From the NCBI RefSeq assembly GCF_026041215.1, contig NZ_JAPEIQ010000021.1:1-64000 (forward strand): a stretch of 64,000 bases of DNA, written 5' to 3'. A program made the position numbers and the translations under genes. Positions 36,364 through 44,673 of the stretch are shown piece by piece. The stretch is from Hoyosella sp. YIM 151337 (lineage in GTDB: Bacteria > Actinomycetota > Actinomycetes > Mycobacteriales > Mycobacteriaceae). The notes under the pieces are model-generated. The model was given only the letters and a program-made list of their open reading frames with translations. It searched no databases and was not told the origin of the DNA. Position 1 is the stretch's first letter, and every line of letters begins with the position of its first letter.

Positions 36364-37410
36364 TCATAAAGCTGGGTCTATCAGGACTTTCATCTTCTTC
36401 CCCGCGTGCAGCGCGTGGAAGCCCTCATCGATGACCTGTTCGATCGGAATTGTCGTGACCCAGCCTGTGGTGTCGTAATGCCCTTGCGCCATGAGGCCGA
36501 TCACGGCTCGGTAGTCATCGCCCGTATAGCAGAGCGACCCCTGGATGCGGGACTCGTTCATCACCAAGTTGAGGAGCGGAGTTTCGAGCGGCTTTTCGTA
36601 TATCGCGACGCTGACGAGTGCCTTGTGCGCGCCGATGCACTGCAGTGCTGTCGCCACGGCGGGCTGCACACCGGCCGCGTCGTACGCAGCAGCGACACCG
36701 TTTCCGCCCGTGTGGTCCCGGATGAACTCCGGTATATCCGTCGCTGCCGGGTCCAGCGTGCGGGCCCCGAGGTTCTCGATCGACGCCCGCCGCACCGGGG
36801 AGGGCTCGACCACATACACATCGTCGAGTCCCAGACCCTTCAGCGCGAACCACACGCCGATGCCAATTGGCCCAGCGCCCATCACCAGCGCGGAATCGCC
36901 GGGACGAACAGCACCGAGTCTCGCCGCGTGATACGCCACTGACATAGGCTCGACCAGAGCTCCCATCTGCAGTGACACCGACTCTGGGAGTTTGTGCAGC
37001 ATATTTTGCGGAACGATCGTGGCCTCCGCCATGCCACCGTCGGCCATGAGGCCGTGGAATCCGATCGACTGGCAAATGTTGTAACGCCCAGATTGGCACG
37101 GGCCGCACCTGCCGCACCGATAGATCGGCTCGATTGCGACGCGGTCGCCTTCCGCGAAACCCTCCACGCCAGCACCAAGTTCGGTGATGGTTCCGGAGAA
37201 CTCGTGCCCAAGCACCAGCGGTGCCTGCTTTCCCGTGAGCGCATGCGGCTCGGTAGGGATGAAGATTGGGCCCGCGAAGAATTCGTGAAGATCGGTCCCG
37301 CAGATTCCATTGAATCCCACACGGACCTTGACCTCACCTTCTCCCGGCGCCGGTTCCGGGATGTCATCGATGGTGACTTTGTTCGGTCCGTAGTACACAG
37401 CAGCGCGCAT
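36364..37410 (-). CDS. 2,3-butanediol dehydrogenase (zinc, medium-chain)
   Basis: A 348-aa zinc MDR enzyme of the (R,R)-butanediol dehydrogenase type. Catalytic-zinc residues are in GICGTDLHEF and LGHEFSG. The four structural cysteines are in YRCGRCGPCQSGRYNIC, and the Rossmann loop is MGAGPIGIGVW. It oxidises butanediol to acetoin, feeding AcoABC. ATG 37410 has GGAAAGGA upstream; the open frame continues for 118 codons but those lack homology-like sequence. The gene is upstream of the GAF regulator with a 62-bp gap. Confidence 0.9.
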   Translation of the reverse strand: MRAAVYYGPNKVTIDDIPEPAPGEGEVKVRVGFNGICGTDLHEFFAGPIFIPTEPHALTGKQAPLVLGHEFSGTITELGAGVEGFAEGDRVAIEPIYRCGRCGPCQSGRYNICQSIGFHGLMADGGMAEATIVPQNMLHKLPESVSLQMGALVEPMSVAYHAARLGAVRPGDSALVMGAGPIGIGVWFALKGLGLDDVYVVEPSPVRRASIENLGARTLDPAATDIPEFIRDHTGGNGVAAAYDAAGVQPAVATALQCIGAHKALVSVAIYEKPLETPLLNLVMNESRIQGSLCYTGDDYRAVIGLMAQGHYDTTGWVTTIPIEQVIDEGFHALHAGKKMKVLIDPAL

Positions 37411-37477
37411 CAGCGTGTCCTTTCCTCGCGTCGGCTGATTAACTACGTCTATATGAGCTGGATCACACCCCGGGAGA

Positions 37478-37493
37478 GTTGCACGGAGTTGCA
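37478..37493 (-). promoter_or_regulatory. TGCAAC-N4-TGCAAC box before butanediol dehydrogenase
   Basis: On the coding (minus) strand this reads TGCAACTCCGTGCAAC, a perfect 10-bp-period repeat in the same orientation as the acetoin boxes. About 40 bp on is TATAGA, a -10-like sequence in the same relative place as CATAGA in the other two promoters. Confidence 0.6.
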
Positions 37494-37563
37494 GTTCGCT
37501 TGCGGGCCAGTTGCGCACACCTGCAACAATCAGAACACCGTGCGCCGACTGCGAAGGAGCAAC

Positions 37564-38394
37564 GTGAACACCTGGCCGGCAAAGTGGCCGCACCCGCGCA
37601 CCCGTAAACGCGATGTGGCGGTCCTTGCGATTCTCGCGGCGGCGGTGCCAGGCTCGGTCGTCGTGGGGGTCATCGGACTCAGTGACGGCCGGCCGCAGGT
37701 TCTCGCCTTCGGAATTCTCATCGCGGTGCTGTTCGCGCTCGCTTTTGTGTATCACCTCCTGCATTCAGCTCGTCCCCAGCGGTGCCTCGGGGACATCAGC
37801 GTGACGAGGAACCGGGACGGCGAAGCCGTTACACGAATTCGGCGGTCACCGGTGCTTTTTCACCTGCGCACAGCCCTGATGGCTGGGCTGACGGTGCTGT
37901 TCACGGCGTCAGCGGTCGACCACTACTTCGCTGAAGAAGGCACTGCGGCCGTCCTGGGAACGCTTATTTATATCCTCATCGCCGTCTTCTTCGGCTCCTA
38001 CCTGCTCGCGGTGGCAACACGCGGCCTCGCTCCTGGCTATGTAGATCTCTCACCCCACGGAATCGTTAACCGCGGCTGGAGTTTTGAAGCGCACATGCCG
38101 TGGCGAAACGTCCTTACTGTGCAGGCTGAGCACGATAGGAACCACCCGCAGGTGCTCGTCATAGGCGATCCAGAACGGGCGTGGAAGCACGACTACACCG
38201 TGCGGTTGTGGCGTATCGACCGGCTCACCGTCGTCCCGATGCTGGACATCGACACACGCAAGTTCCGGATACCTCCTGAAGTGCTGTACCAGGCGCTTTC
38301 GCACTACTTCGACAGCGCGGATTCCCGCCGTGAGCTCGGTACCCAAGCCTCAGTGGACCGCTTCAGCCGCTGGTGGCCGGTCCCCGTCTCCTAG
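37564..38394 (+). CDS. Membrane protein of unknown function, four predicted helices
   Basis: A 276-aa protein. Two hydrophobic helices lie at about 18-70 (VAVLAILAAAVPGSVVVGVI; FGILIAVLFALAFVYHLL) and two at about 100-150 (ALMAGLTVLFTASAV; LGTLIYILIAVFFGSYLL). A C-terminal soluble beta-rich part of about 120 residues follows (YVDLSPHGIVNRGWSFEAHM). GTG 37564 follows GAAGGAG; longer in-frame starts would overlap the divergent butanediol gene. The tail has a PH-like or YdbT-like feel, but this is not secure. No operon partner. Confidence 0.7.
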   Translation: MNTWPAKWPHPRTRKRDVAVLAILAAAVPGSVVVGVIGLSDGRPQVLAFGILIAVLFALAFVYHLLHSARPQRCLGDISVTRNRDGEAVTRIRRSPVLFHLRTALMAGLTVLFTASAVDHYFAEEGTAAVLGTLIYILIAVFFGSYLLAVATRGLAPGYVDLSPHGIVNRGWSFEAHMPWRNVLTVQAEHDRNHPQVLVIGDPERAWKHDYTVRLWRIDRLTVVPMLDIDTRKFRIPPEVLYQALSHYFDSADSRRELGTQASVDRFSRWWPVPVS

Positions 38395-38484
38395 CAGCTC
38401 AATTTACCTGCGGGTGTCATCTAAAACGTCCAGTTTCGACCGGTTTTGGGTCACACCCACAGATAGATTTGGGAGGCCGGGTGT

Positions 38485-39642
38485 TCAGCGGTGCGCGGCC
38501 CGGCGCGCTAACGACCACCATGCGAGGACGAGGTCGTGAGTGCTCGCCCGGATGTCGAGGCCAGTGATTTCACGGAACCGACCCAGCCGGTAGCGGACGG
38601 TGTTCCGGTGCACGTGCAGTTTTTCCGCCGCTACATCGACATTCTGATCGCACTCGAGCAGCGTCCACACCGTCTGTTCGATCTCACGATTGGCCTCGTT
38701 GTCGCTATCCAGGTAGCGGAAGTGCTGCTGCTCAACCGCGATGGCGAGCTCGTCAGCCATGAGCGCGAGGGGCAACGGCCCAAGCTGATCGAGGGTTACC
38801 ACGCCTGTCCGGCCGAATGCCGCAGCAGCGTCCAGCGCGACACTCGCCGAACGGAACGCGTCGGCGACATCACGCAAGTACACTGCGGGCCCGACAGCCG
38901 CCAGAGCCCCGTCGGGAAGGGCAGGAACCTGCGGGACCAGGCCAACAAGGTCGTCTTCAAGGACCGCTAGCATAGGGCGGTGATGCGTGGTGCTGCCCGT
39001 CCGGCGGATCGCGACCGAAAGCCGTTCTTCGTCTCTCGCGCCGTCTGGATGTGCACGCAGCGGGTGGTAGCGCACGGCTGGATCGAGGCCGAACAAGCGG
39101 GCCTCAGTAGCAAGCCTGGCTGATGCCAATGTGCCATGCAGCGCGGCTCGAAGGAAGTCGGCACGACGGCCGCTCTCACGCAGCCCCGCGTCGACGGCGA
39201 TCTCGCGCTGGATCTCGGCGATTACCCCAGTCGCGTCGGTCACGAACTGCCACGCGAAGTCGTGCACTCGCAGCATCGTCGCTGCGTCAAGGTGGAGGTC
39301 TGCGGCAATCGCGTCGGCCTCATGGAGCAGATACCGTGCGGCTAGCTGAATGCTGCGAGTAAGCGCACCGAACGGGAAGCCCTGCTCGGCGCGGCGCCGC
39401 GCCAAGTCCGCCAGCGGCTCCAGCCGACTCGCGTCGACCTGCAATGACACCACGTGGGTGATGACGTCGCGCATGAGCGCCACGGTCGCACCGCGCACAT
39501 CCTCTTCCGGCAGCACGTCGTATTCCGGTATTTCCCGGCGCAGCAGCGACACCACCGCGTCGGTTCGTTCATCGAGGTGGGTGAGCAGGGCGTCAGCCAG
39601 GTTTGGGAGCGCTGGGTGAGCTGGCTCTGGCGACGCGGTCAT
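38485..39642 (-). CDS. PucR/CdaR-family transcriptional regulator
   Basis: A 385-aa regulator ending in the PucR helix-turn-helix: VAAEKLHVHRNTVRYRLGRF followed by TGLDIR. The middle holds the GGDEF-like CdaR sensor region. The N-terminal 160 residues are a helical domain rich in Arg/Leu (LTRSIQLAARYLLHE). Such proteins regulate catabolic or purine genes; no target is obvious here. The only nearby gene on the same strand is the upstream YhgE-like gene, 50 bp away, so the two may be in one transcript. Confidence 0.85.
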   Translation of the reverse strand: MTASPEPAHPALPNLADALLTHLDERTDAVVSLLRREIPEYDVLPEEDVRGATVALMRDVITHVVSLQVDASRLEPLADLARRRAEQGFPFGALTRSIQLAARYLLHEADAIAADLHLDAATMLRVHDFAWQFVTDATGVIAEIQREIAVDAGLRESGRRADFLRAALHGTLASARLATEARLFGLDPAVRYHPLRAHPDGARDEERLSVAIRRTGSTTHHRPMLAVLEDDLVGLVPQVPALPDGALAAVGPAVYLRDVADAFRSASVALDAAAAFGRTGVVTLDQLGPLPLALMADELAIAVEQQHFRYLDSDNEANREIEQTVWTLLECDQNVDVAAEKLHVHRNTVRYRLGRFREITGLDIRASTHDLVLAWWSLARRAAHR

Positions 39643-39692
39643 GGCGCGATACTAGCCAGCTCACCACTGTGCTCATTGGTCTTCCCGCCAAA

Positions 39693-41618
39693 TCAGGGAC
39701 TGGCGAGTGCAAGTGCGTCTGTCTGACCAGCGACTCCCGCCTCTTCCCTGACCTTCGCCACGTGCCGGCGATGGGCAAGGTACTGAGCCAGCAGCCCGAT
39801 CACGGTAATACCGAGCATCGTCGCAACCGCTGACGCGAAGCCGGGGCTGCCGTTGAACGCCGCGATCAGGCCATCACGGGTGTACGACATCGGCGCGATC
39901 GGGTGCAGTGCCCGCAATGGCCCGGGGATCGTTTCGAGCATCCAGACACCACCGAACGAGAACACTTGCAGCATCCACGCCGCGAGGGTGACGAGAGTGC
40001 CTGCCGCATAGCCGAAGATGCGGAACGCAGCGCCCGTGAGTGAGACGGACATCAAGGTCGCCAAGGCGACGACAACCATCACCTGGCTCAGGCTGGCCGG
40101 CGCGGGCGCCGGAGTCACGACGGACCACACCACTGTTCCGAGCACTGCCATCGCCGCGAGGCTGACCCCGGCTACGGCGAACAGTCGCCGAACGGGGCGC
40201 TTGGGGTGCGCACCGCCGGAAAACGCCGCGCCCCTTTCTTCACCCGACGCCCGGAACGACATCCACACCAGCAGCGCCACGAGAGCGGAAGACACCGATA
40301 GCAGCACCGGAACCGCGCCCGGCCCCAGCTTCGATGTTCCCGGAACGGTCTTGTCGGCGACATTGTTCGTGTCTAGCGCGACGGGTGTACTCACCAGCGA
40401 TGCCAGTTGGGCGCGTGCTGATTCGTCACCCAGGTCAGGTACGCGTTGCGCACCCGCGCCGAGGCCGTCCGCGAGTTGTCCAGCGCCGTCATCGAGCTGG
40501 CGAGCGCCGTCCTGCAACCGGGGAAGGTTCGATGAGAGTTCGCCAACGCCCGCCTCGATGCGTCCCAGACCATTAGAGAGGGTCCTCGCGCCCGTGGCGA
40601 GTTCCGCACCGCCCGCAGTGAGCGTCTCGACCCCCGACCGGTACTGCGCCGTGGGATCGTTGAGCTGCCGCGCAAGCTCCGCGCCACCGGCGTTGAGCTG
40701 AGCTATGCCGTCAAGCAGCTGCTCTACCTTGCCGAGCACGGCAGCACCTTCGCTGCCCACCGGGTCGGGAAGCACCGCAAGCTGGCCCTGCAACGCACGC
40801 ACTCGCCCAGCGAGCGTGCCGTCGGGGTCGACGGTGCCAGCAAGCGTGTTCAGTCCATCGGAGAGACGCTGTGCGCCATCGCCTAGCTCCCCGGTGCCGG
40901 TACGCAGCCGGACGAGCCCGTCAGCGAGCTGCTCGGCACCATCGGCCAAACGAGCACCACCGGCCGCAGCCTCGCTGACGCCGGGAGCGAGCTGGCCCGT
41001 TACCCCAGACGCAAGCTGGTCAACACCCCCTGATAGCTGACCAGTTCCGTCGGCGAGGCGGTCAGCCCCGTCCGCAGCGTCACGGATGCCACCGCCCAGA
41101 TCGTTCATGCCGGTCAAGACAGTGCCGACGGTGCGGCTCGACGTCGACTTCAAGACAGCAGCGTTCAGTGTCGCCATCACGCGAGTACCTACGGTTGACG
41201 CCATCGTCGTGTTGTTGTCGTTGTATGTGACTTTGATTGCCGCAGGTTCGGTGACCCCGCTCGACAGGCCCGCGAGAGTGCTGCTGAAGTTCTCCGGAAT
41301 CTCGACGATGAAGTAATAGTCTGCCGCTCTCAGTCCCTCAGCTGCCCGTTCCGCGTCGACAACTTGCCAATCCAGCGCACCGCCGTCGAGCAACGTGTGG
41401 ACGATGTCAGCGCCAGCGTGGATGGTGTTGTCACCAGTGCCTGCGGGCTGGTCGGCGTTGACGAGCGCGACCGGCAGATCTTTCAGCTTCTCGGTCGGGT
41501 TGTACATTGCCCACATGAAGAGGGCGGCGAACGCCAGCGGCAAGGTGATGCAGAGCGAAAGCGCAATTCGCATTAGCCGCGAGCGCTGCCAGCGCGAGAC
41601 GGGTCGGGACGAGTGCAT
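39693..41618 (-). CDS. YhgE/Pip-type membrane protein
   Basis: A 641-aa protein of ABC-2/YhgE-Pip architecture. One membrane helix is near the N-terminus (SLCITLPLAFAALFMWAMYN), with a periplasmic domain of about 400 residues and five or six C-terminal helices. The periplasmic part has a long series of short heptad-like repeats (LADGTGQLSGGVDQLASGV; LADGAEQLADGL; LGDGAQRLSDGL) typical of the family. Homologues act in phage reception, type VII-like export or envelope functions. ATG 41618 follows GGAG. The role here is unknown. Confidence 0.85.
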   Translation of the reverse strand: MHSSRPVSRWQRSRLMRIALSLCITLPLAFAALFMWAMYNPTEKLKDLPVALVNADQPAGTGDNTIHAGADIVHTLLDGGALDWQVVDAERAAEGLRAADYYFIVEIPENFSSTLAGLSSGVTEPAAIKVTYNDNNTTMASTVGTRVMATLNAAVLKSTSSRTVGTVLTGMNDLGGGIRDAADGADRLADGTGQLSGGVDQLASGVTGQLAPGVSEAAAGGARLADGAEQLADGLVRLRTGTGELGDGAQRLSDGLNTLAGTVDPDGTLAGRVRALQGQLAVLPDPVGSEGAAVLGKVEQLLDGIAQLNAGGAELARQLNDPTAQYRSGVETLTAGGAELATGARTLSNGLGRIEAGVGELSSNLPRLQDGARQLDDGAGQLADGLGAGAQRVPDLGDESARAQLASLVSTPVALDTNNVADKTVPGTSKLGPGAVPVLLSVSSALVALLVWMSFRASGEERGAAFSGGAHPKRPVRRLFAVAGVSLAAMAVLGTVVWSVVTPAPAPASLSQVMVVVALATLMSVSLTGAAFRIFGYAAGTLVTLAAWMLQVFSFGGVWMLETIPGPLRALHPIAPMSYTRDGLIAAFNGSPGFASAVATMLGITVIGLLAQYLAHRRHVAKVREEAGVAGQTDALALASP

Positions 41619-42062
41619 GAAACTACTCCAGTTGGTGGGGTCGGTGACCCTGCCCAGAGCCGACGGACTGTGACATGGGCGCATACCACCGCAGCGGCAT
41701 GATTCGGGTCATACAAAGCTTTCGCCCGAATGCCGCAAAAGACCATGGATGGCGTGCCAAACACGTACGCACCGAATTGTTGGGGATGACAAATAGCGAC
41801 TAACAACGAGTAAACATGCTCGGTGTGAATGACCTGATGACGCGCGACGACCGACCACAGCGCAGCGTCGCCCGATGCAGACAGTGCGTCGCGACGTGCC
41901 GATCTGCTTGAGCGATCTAGAAATGCTTATCGCCGGTACGGGCCGACGACGAACCTGCCGGTCACCTTCGCGGCACACTCAGCGATGGCGCCACGCGAGA
42001 GGAACTCGCCGAAGCATCGCGCAGGCGGCATTCGACGAGTTCAAAGCCTATGCCCCAGGAAC
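41619..42062. other. 444-bp gap, possibly with a decayed small gene
   Basis: No intact gene is evident. Between about 41840 and 42066 on the plus strand, protein-like fragments appear in different frames: ADLLERSRNAYRRYG, DGATREELAEASRR and AAFDEFKAYAPGT-stop. They could be pieces of one small gene broken by two or more frameshifts. The 200 bp nearest the YhgE gene hold its promoter but no recognisable element. Confidence 0.35.
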
Positions 42063-42230
42063 TTAGCCGCGAGGATCCTGGAGGTCAGGATCATCGTCAG
42101 CGGGAGGTTCGGGGTCTCGCCACTCTTCGACGCGTGACGACTGATCGCCCTGCCCCTGGATCAGTGATTGTTCTTCATGCTTCAGCTCTTCATCGACGCG
42201 TGGGCTGTGTTTTCCCTGTCCGCGTTCCAT
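42063..42230 (-). CDS. Small acidic protein (55 aa)
   Basis: A 55-aa frame from ATG 42230 to TAA 42063. The product begins MERGQGKHSPRVDEELKHE and ends EWRDPEPPADDDPDLQDPRG, a soluble, strongly acidic, Pro/Asp-rich protein. It resembles small conserved actinobacterial proteins with a DEEL core and an EEWRDPEP tail, recalled from general experience. AAGGGGTGAT upstream could act as the ribosome-binding site. Function unknown; the tail is likely disordered. Confidence 0.65.
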   Translation of the reverse strand: MERGQGKHSPRVDEELKHEEQSLIQGQGDQSSRVEEWRDPEPPADDDPDLQDPRG

Positions 42231-42411
42231 TTGACATCACCCCTTACCTCGTTGCTGGTCTTGGGGTACCTTGCCCGCGACGGCATTAAACGACGCAGTG
42301 CGGTTCAGCGGCAGCGAACGTCCGCAGCGGGACGCGTGACACGCTAGGTTGAATCGCGGGACCCGGGCGTGTCCAGTCCGGGGGCCGGGACCAGCCGAAG
42401 CGAGGTACACA

Positions 42412-43906
42412 ATGTCAGCACCTGATGCTGCCTCTCAGCCCGACACTGCGTTCTCGCACCCGACTCGGATGTCGGCGCAGCAAATCGCAACCGCCATCCG
42501 CAGCGGCGATCTCACTGCCCGCGCGGTCGTCGAGGCACACATCGAAGTTTTGAAACGGCACCGGGCACTCAATGCGGTCGCGAAACCCCGCTTCGACGCA
42601 GCGCGGCGCGAAGCTGACGAAGCAGACCAGGCAGTCGCGCAGGCGACGGCTACTGACACTCTCCCGCCACTGCTGGGCGTTCCAGTGACCGTCAAAGAAC
42701 TGATCGCCGTCGCCGGTATGCCGAACACGGGGGGGCTTTCCGCACCGTCGGCGAGTCCGGCCACGCGCCGACGCACCCGCAGTCGCGCGCTTACGCGAAG
42801 CCGGGGCAATCATCGTCGCAATCACCAACGCGGCCGGCCCCCTGTACTGGATCGAAACCAACAACCCCCTCTACGGCCGGGTGAACAATCCGTACGATCC
42901 GCGTCGCACCGCCGGGGGCTCATCGGGGGGTGATGGCGCTGCAGTATCGATCGGTGGCGCGCCGGTGGCGCTTGGTTCGGACCTCGGCGGCTCACTGCGC
43001 GTACCGGCGTTCTTCAACGGGGTCTTCGCACATCTCCCATCCGTGGGCCTGGTGCCCAATACGGGTCACTTCCCGATGACGGCCGGTGGCGTGCGCCGCT
43101 CGCTGTATCTCGGCCCGATCGCCCGCCATGCCGAGGATCTGCACCCCGTCTTACAGGCGATGGCCGGTCCGCACGAATCCGACCCCAATAGCGCTCTGCT
43201 GGAACTGGGTGACCCAGCAACGGTGCCGCTCGAGGGGATGCGGGTCTATTTGTCGACGGCATCCTCGCTCTCACAGCCACGCCGGGAGGTTGCGGAAGCA
43301 CGTGAGCGCGCTGCCGCGTCCCTCGAGCGCGCTGGCGCTCATGTCACAGATCTGCCGCTGCCTGAGCTTCGCTGGGCGATGGGCTACGCGCTCGCGACCA
43401 TCGCCGGGGAGATGGACTTCGCCGCCACCGTGGAGGAAGTACTGGGAACCGCGATCCCGCGGCGATACTCATTGCGGCGTATCCCGCGCAATGCCGTTCT
43501 CACGCTCGCAAGCGCACCTGTTGCCGCACTGCGGCTCGCGGAGACAGCGCCGGCGCGCACCGTTCGCACTCGCGCGGTACGGAGGCTGGTGAGCGCGGCG
43601 CGCCGGGCGTCGGAGCAGATCACGACCACTATCGGCGATGGTGTTTTGCTGCATCCGCCGTTCCCGCGTCTCGCGCCGCGTCACTACACCACGTACGGCC
43701 AGCCGTGGCTGCTCGCAAATACGGCAGCGTTCAATTTCCTTGGCTTGCCAGCGACACAGGTTCCCATGGGCATCAGCCCGAGTGGCCTGCCTACCGGCGT
43801 TCAGGTCAGCGCAGCACCTGGTAATGATCATGTCGCGATCCGCGTCGCGCAGCATTTGGAGCGCGTCACGGGCGGGTGGACGCCACCCCCGTCGCTCGAC
43901 AGTTAG
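42412..43906 (+). pseudogene. Amidase-signature hydrolase interrupted by a +1 frameshift
   Basis: The two halves of one amidase (about 497 aa) are in different frames. The first part (from ATG 42412, GCGAGG upstream) holds the catalytic Lys95 in VPVTVKELIAVAGMPNTGG and then becomes Arg-rich nonsense. The second continues DAPAVARLREAGAIIVAITN and carries GGSSGGDGAAV with the serine loop GSDLGGSLR, so the whole catalytic triad exists across the break. The shift maps to or just after a G7 run at 42729-42735; one G fewer restores the frame. Sequencing error, true mutation or phase variation cannot be separated here. Confidence 0.8.
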
Positions 43907-44157
43907 CACAGGAAAACATCGCGAAATTAGCGATTCCTGCAAAATTCGGTGAATAGTATTTTGCACGTTCGAGCGGCGCACGGGTTTACTACTCGTCAGT
44001 AAGGTGTCACGTTTGGTGCTGACGCCGGCCGCCACTTCGTAAAAAAGGCGGCCCAGCATCCCTCGCTCCTTACCCGCCGGTAATTTACCCGCAGGTACAC
44101 GTTTGAATCAGCGCAGGTAGGCGCTACTTCCCGGTAACAAAACAATCGTGACGAAAG

Positions 44158-44173
44158 TGTGATTTGATTCACG
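44158..44173. promoter_or_regulatory. CRP/FNR-type binding site
   Basis: TGTGATTTGATTCACG matches the TGTGA-N6-TCAC consensus of CRP-family regulators, including mycobacterial Crp. It lies about 500 bp upstream of the carboxylase start codon. Confidence 0.5.
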
Positions 44174-44308
44174 TATTCACCCATGTGTACTGCATAACAG
44201 CGCATTCCGTCCGAAACCTGGGTGAACCGCATGAAAAGCCCCGTTGATCCCATTTGGTTACATGTGACAATCTGTTCGCCATGTTGCATGATTGTGGTGC
44301 CGGACGGC

Positions 44309-44328
44309 CGGTATCGAATTCGATACCG
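44309..44328. promoter_or_regulatory. Perfect 20-bp palindrome
   Basis: CGGTATCGAATTCGATACCG is perfectly self-complementary with no spacer, within non-coding DNA. The symmetry and location suggest an operator for a dimeric regulator. The protein is unknown. Confidence 0.55.
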
Positions 44329-44673
44329 ATGATGCACTCAAGGTTGATTGCAGCCGCGCCACTATGCGGTCTGCCGGCAGCGCGCGTGGCGCGCAAAACC
44401 TTTGGCAGCGTTGCATTTCAAGCATCACTATCGTGCGCCCCGATCCGCCCCGCCGGCGATCGGGCAGAGCGGCTGCGCGCCGACGGTAACCTCCGTGCGC
44501 GCGGCACTTCCCTCAGCGAAGAGCGCGGCACGCCGTAGCGGCCCACCACACCCGCAGGCAGCAGCTACACGCGCCGCTCGCGGCCACACCAGGCACAGGC
44601 TTACCGGACGACGGCGTCCAGATATACGGCTCAACAAACGTCGTCACTAGGTTCCACAAGAAACGGGGCAGGG

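Larger units (their letters stand above)
43907..44673. other. 767-bp non-coding region upstream of the carboxylase gene
   Basis: No convincing gene. The first 450 bp are noticeably lower in GC than the flanks. They contain an imperfect hairpin (GGCCGCC 44027-44033 with GGCGGCC 44047-44053, a possible amidase terminator), a CRP-like site and a perfect palindrome, listed separately. The last 300 bp are GC-rich and form only shadow frames. It probably holds a long, regulated promoter and leader for the carboxylase. Confidence 0.6.

Noticed and set aside
41000-41300. Repeated segments in the YhgE-like gene as a DNA repeat array
   Set aside because: The repetition is at protein level (heptad-like L-x-DGA-x-x-L), a family trait, and the DNA copies are diverged.
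41875-42066. A 63-codon frame as an intact gene in the 444-bp gap
   Set aside because: Only its last dozen residues look protein-like; the rest is Arg-rich. It was described as possible gene decay.
44254-44538. A 94-codon frame upstream of the carboxylase gene
   Set aside because: It has no ribosome-binding site, contains repeated Arg/Ala/Pro runs typical of noncoding GC-rich DNA, and overlaps the 20-bp palindrome.
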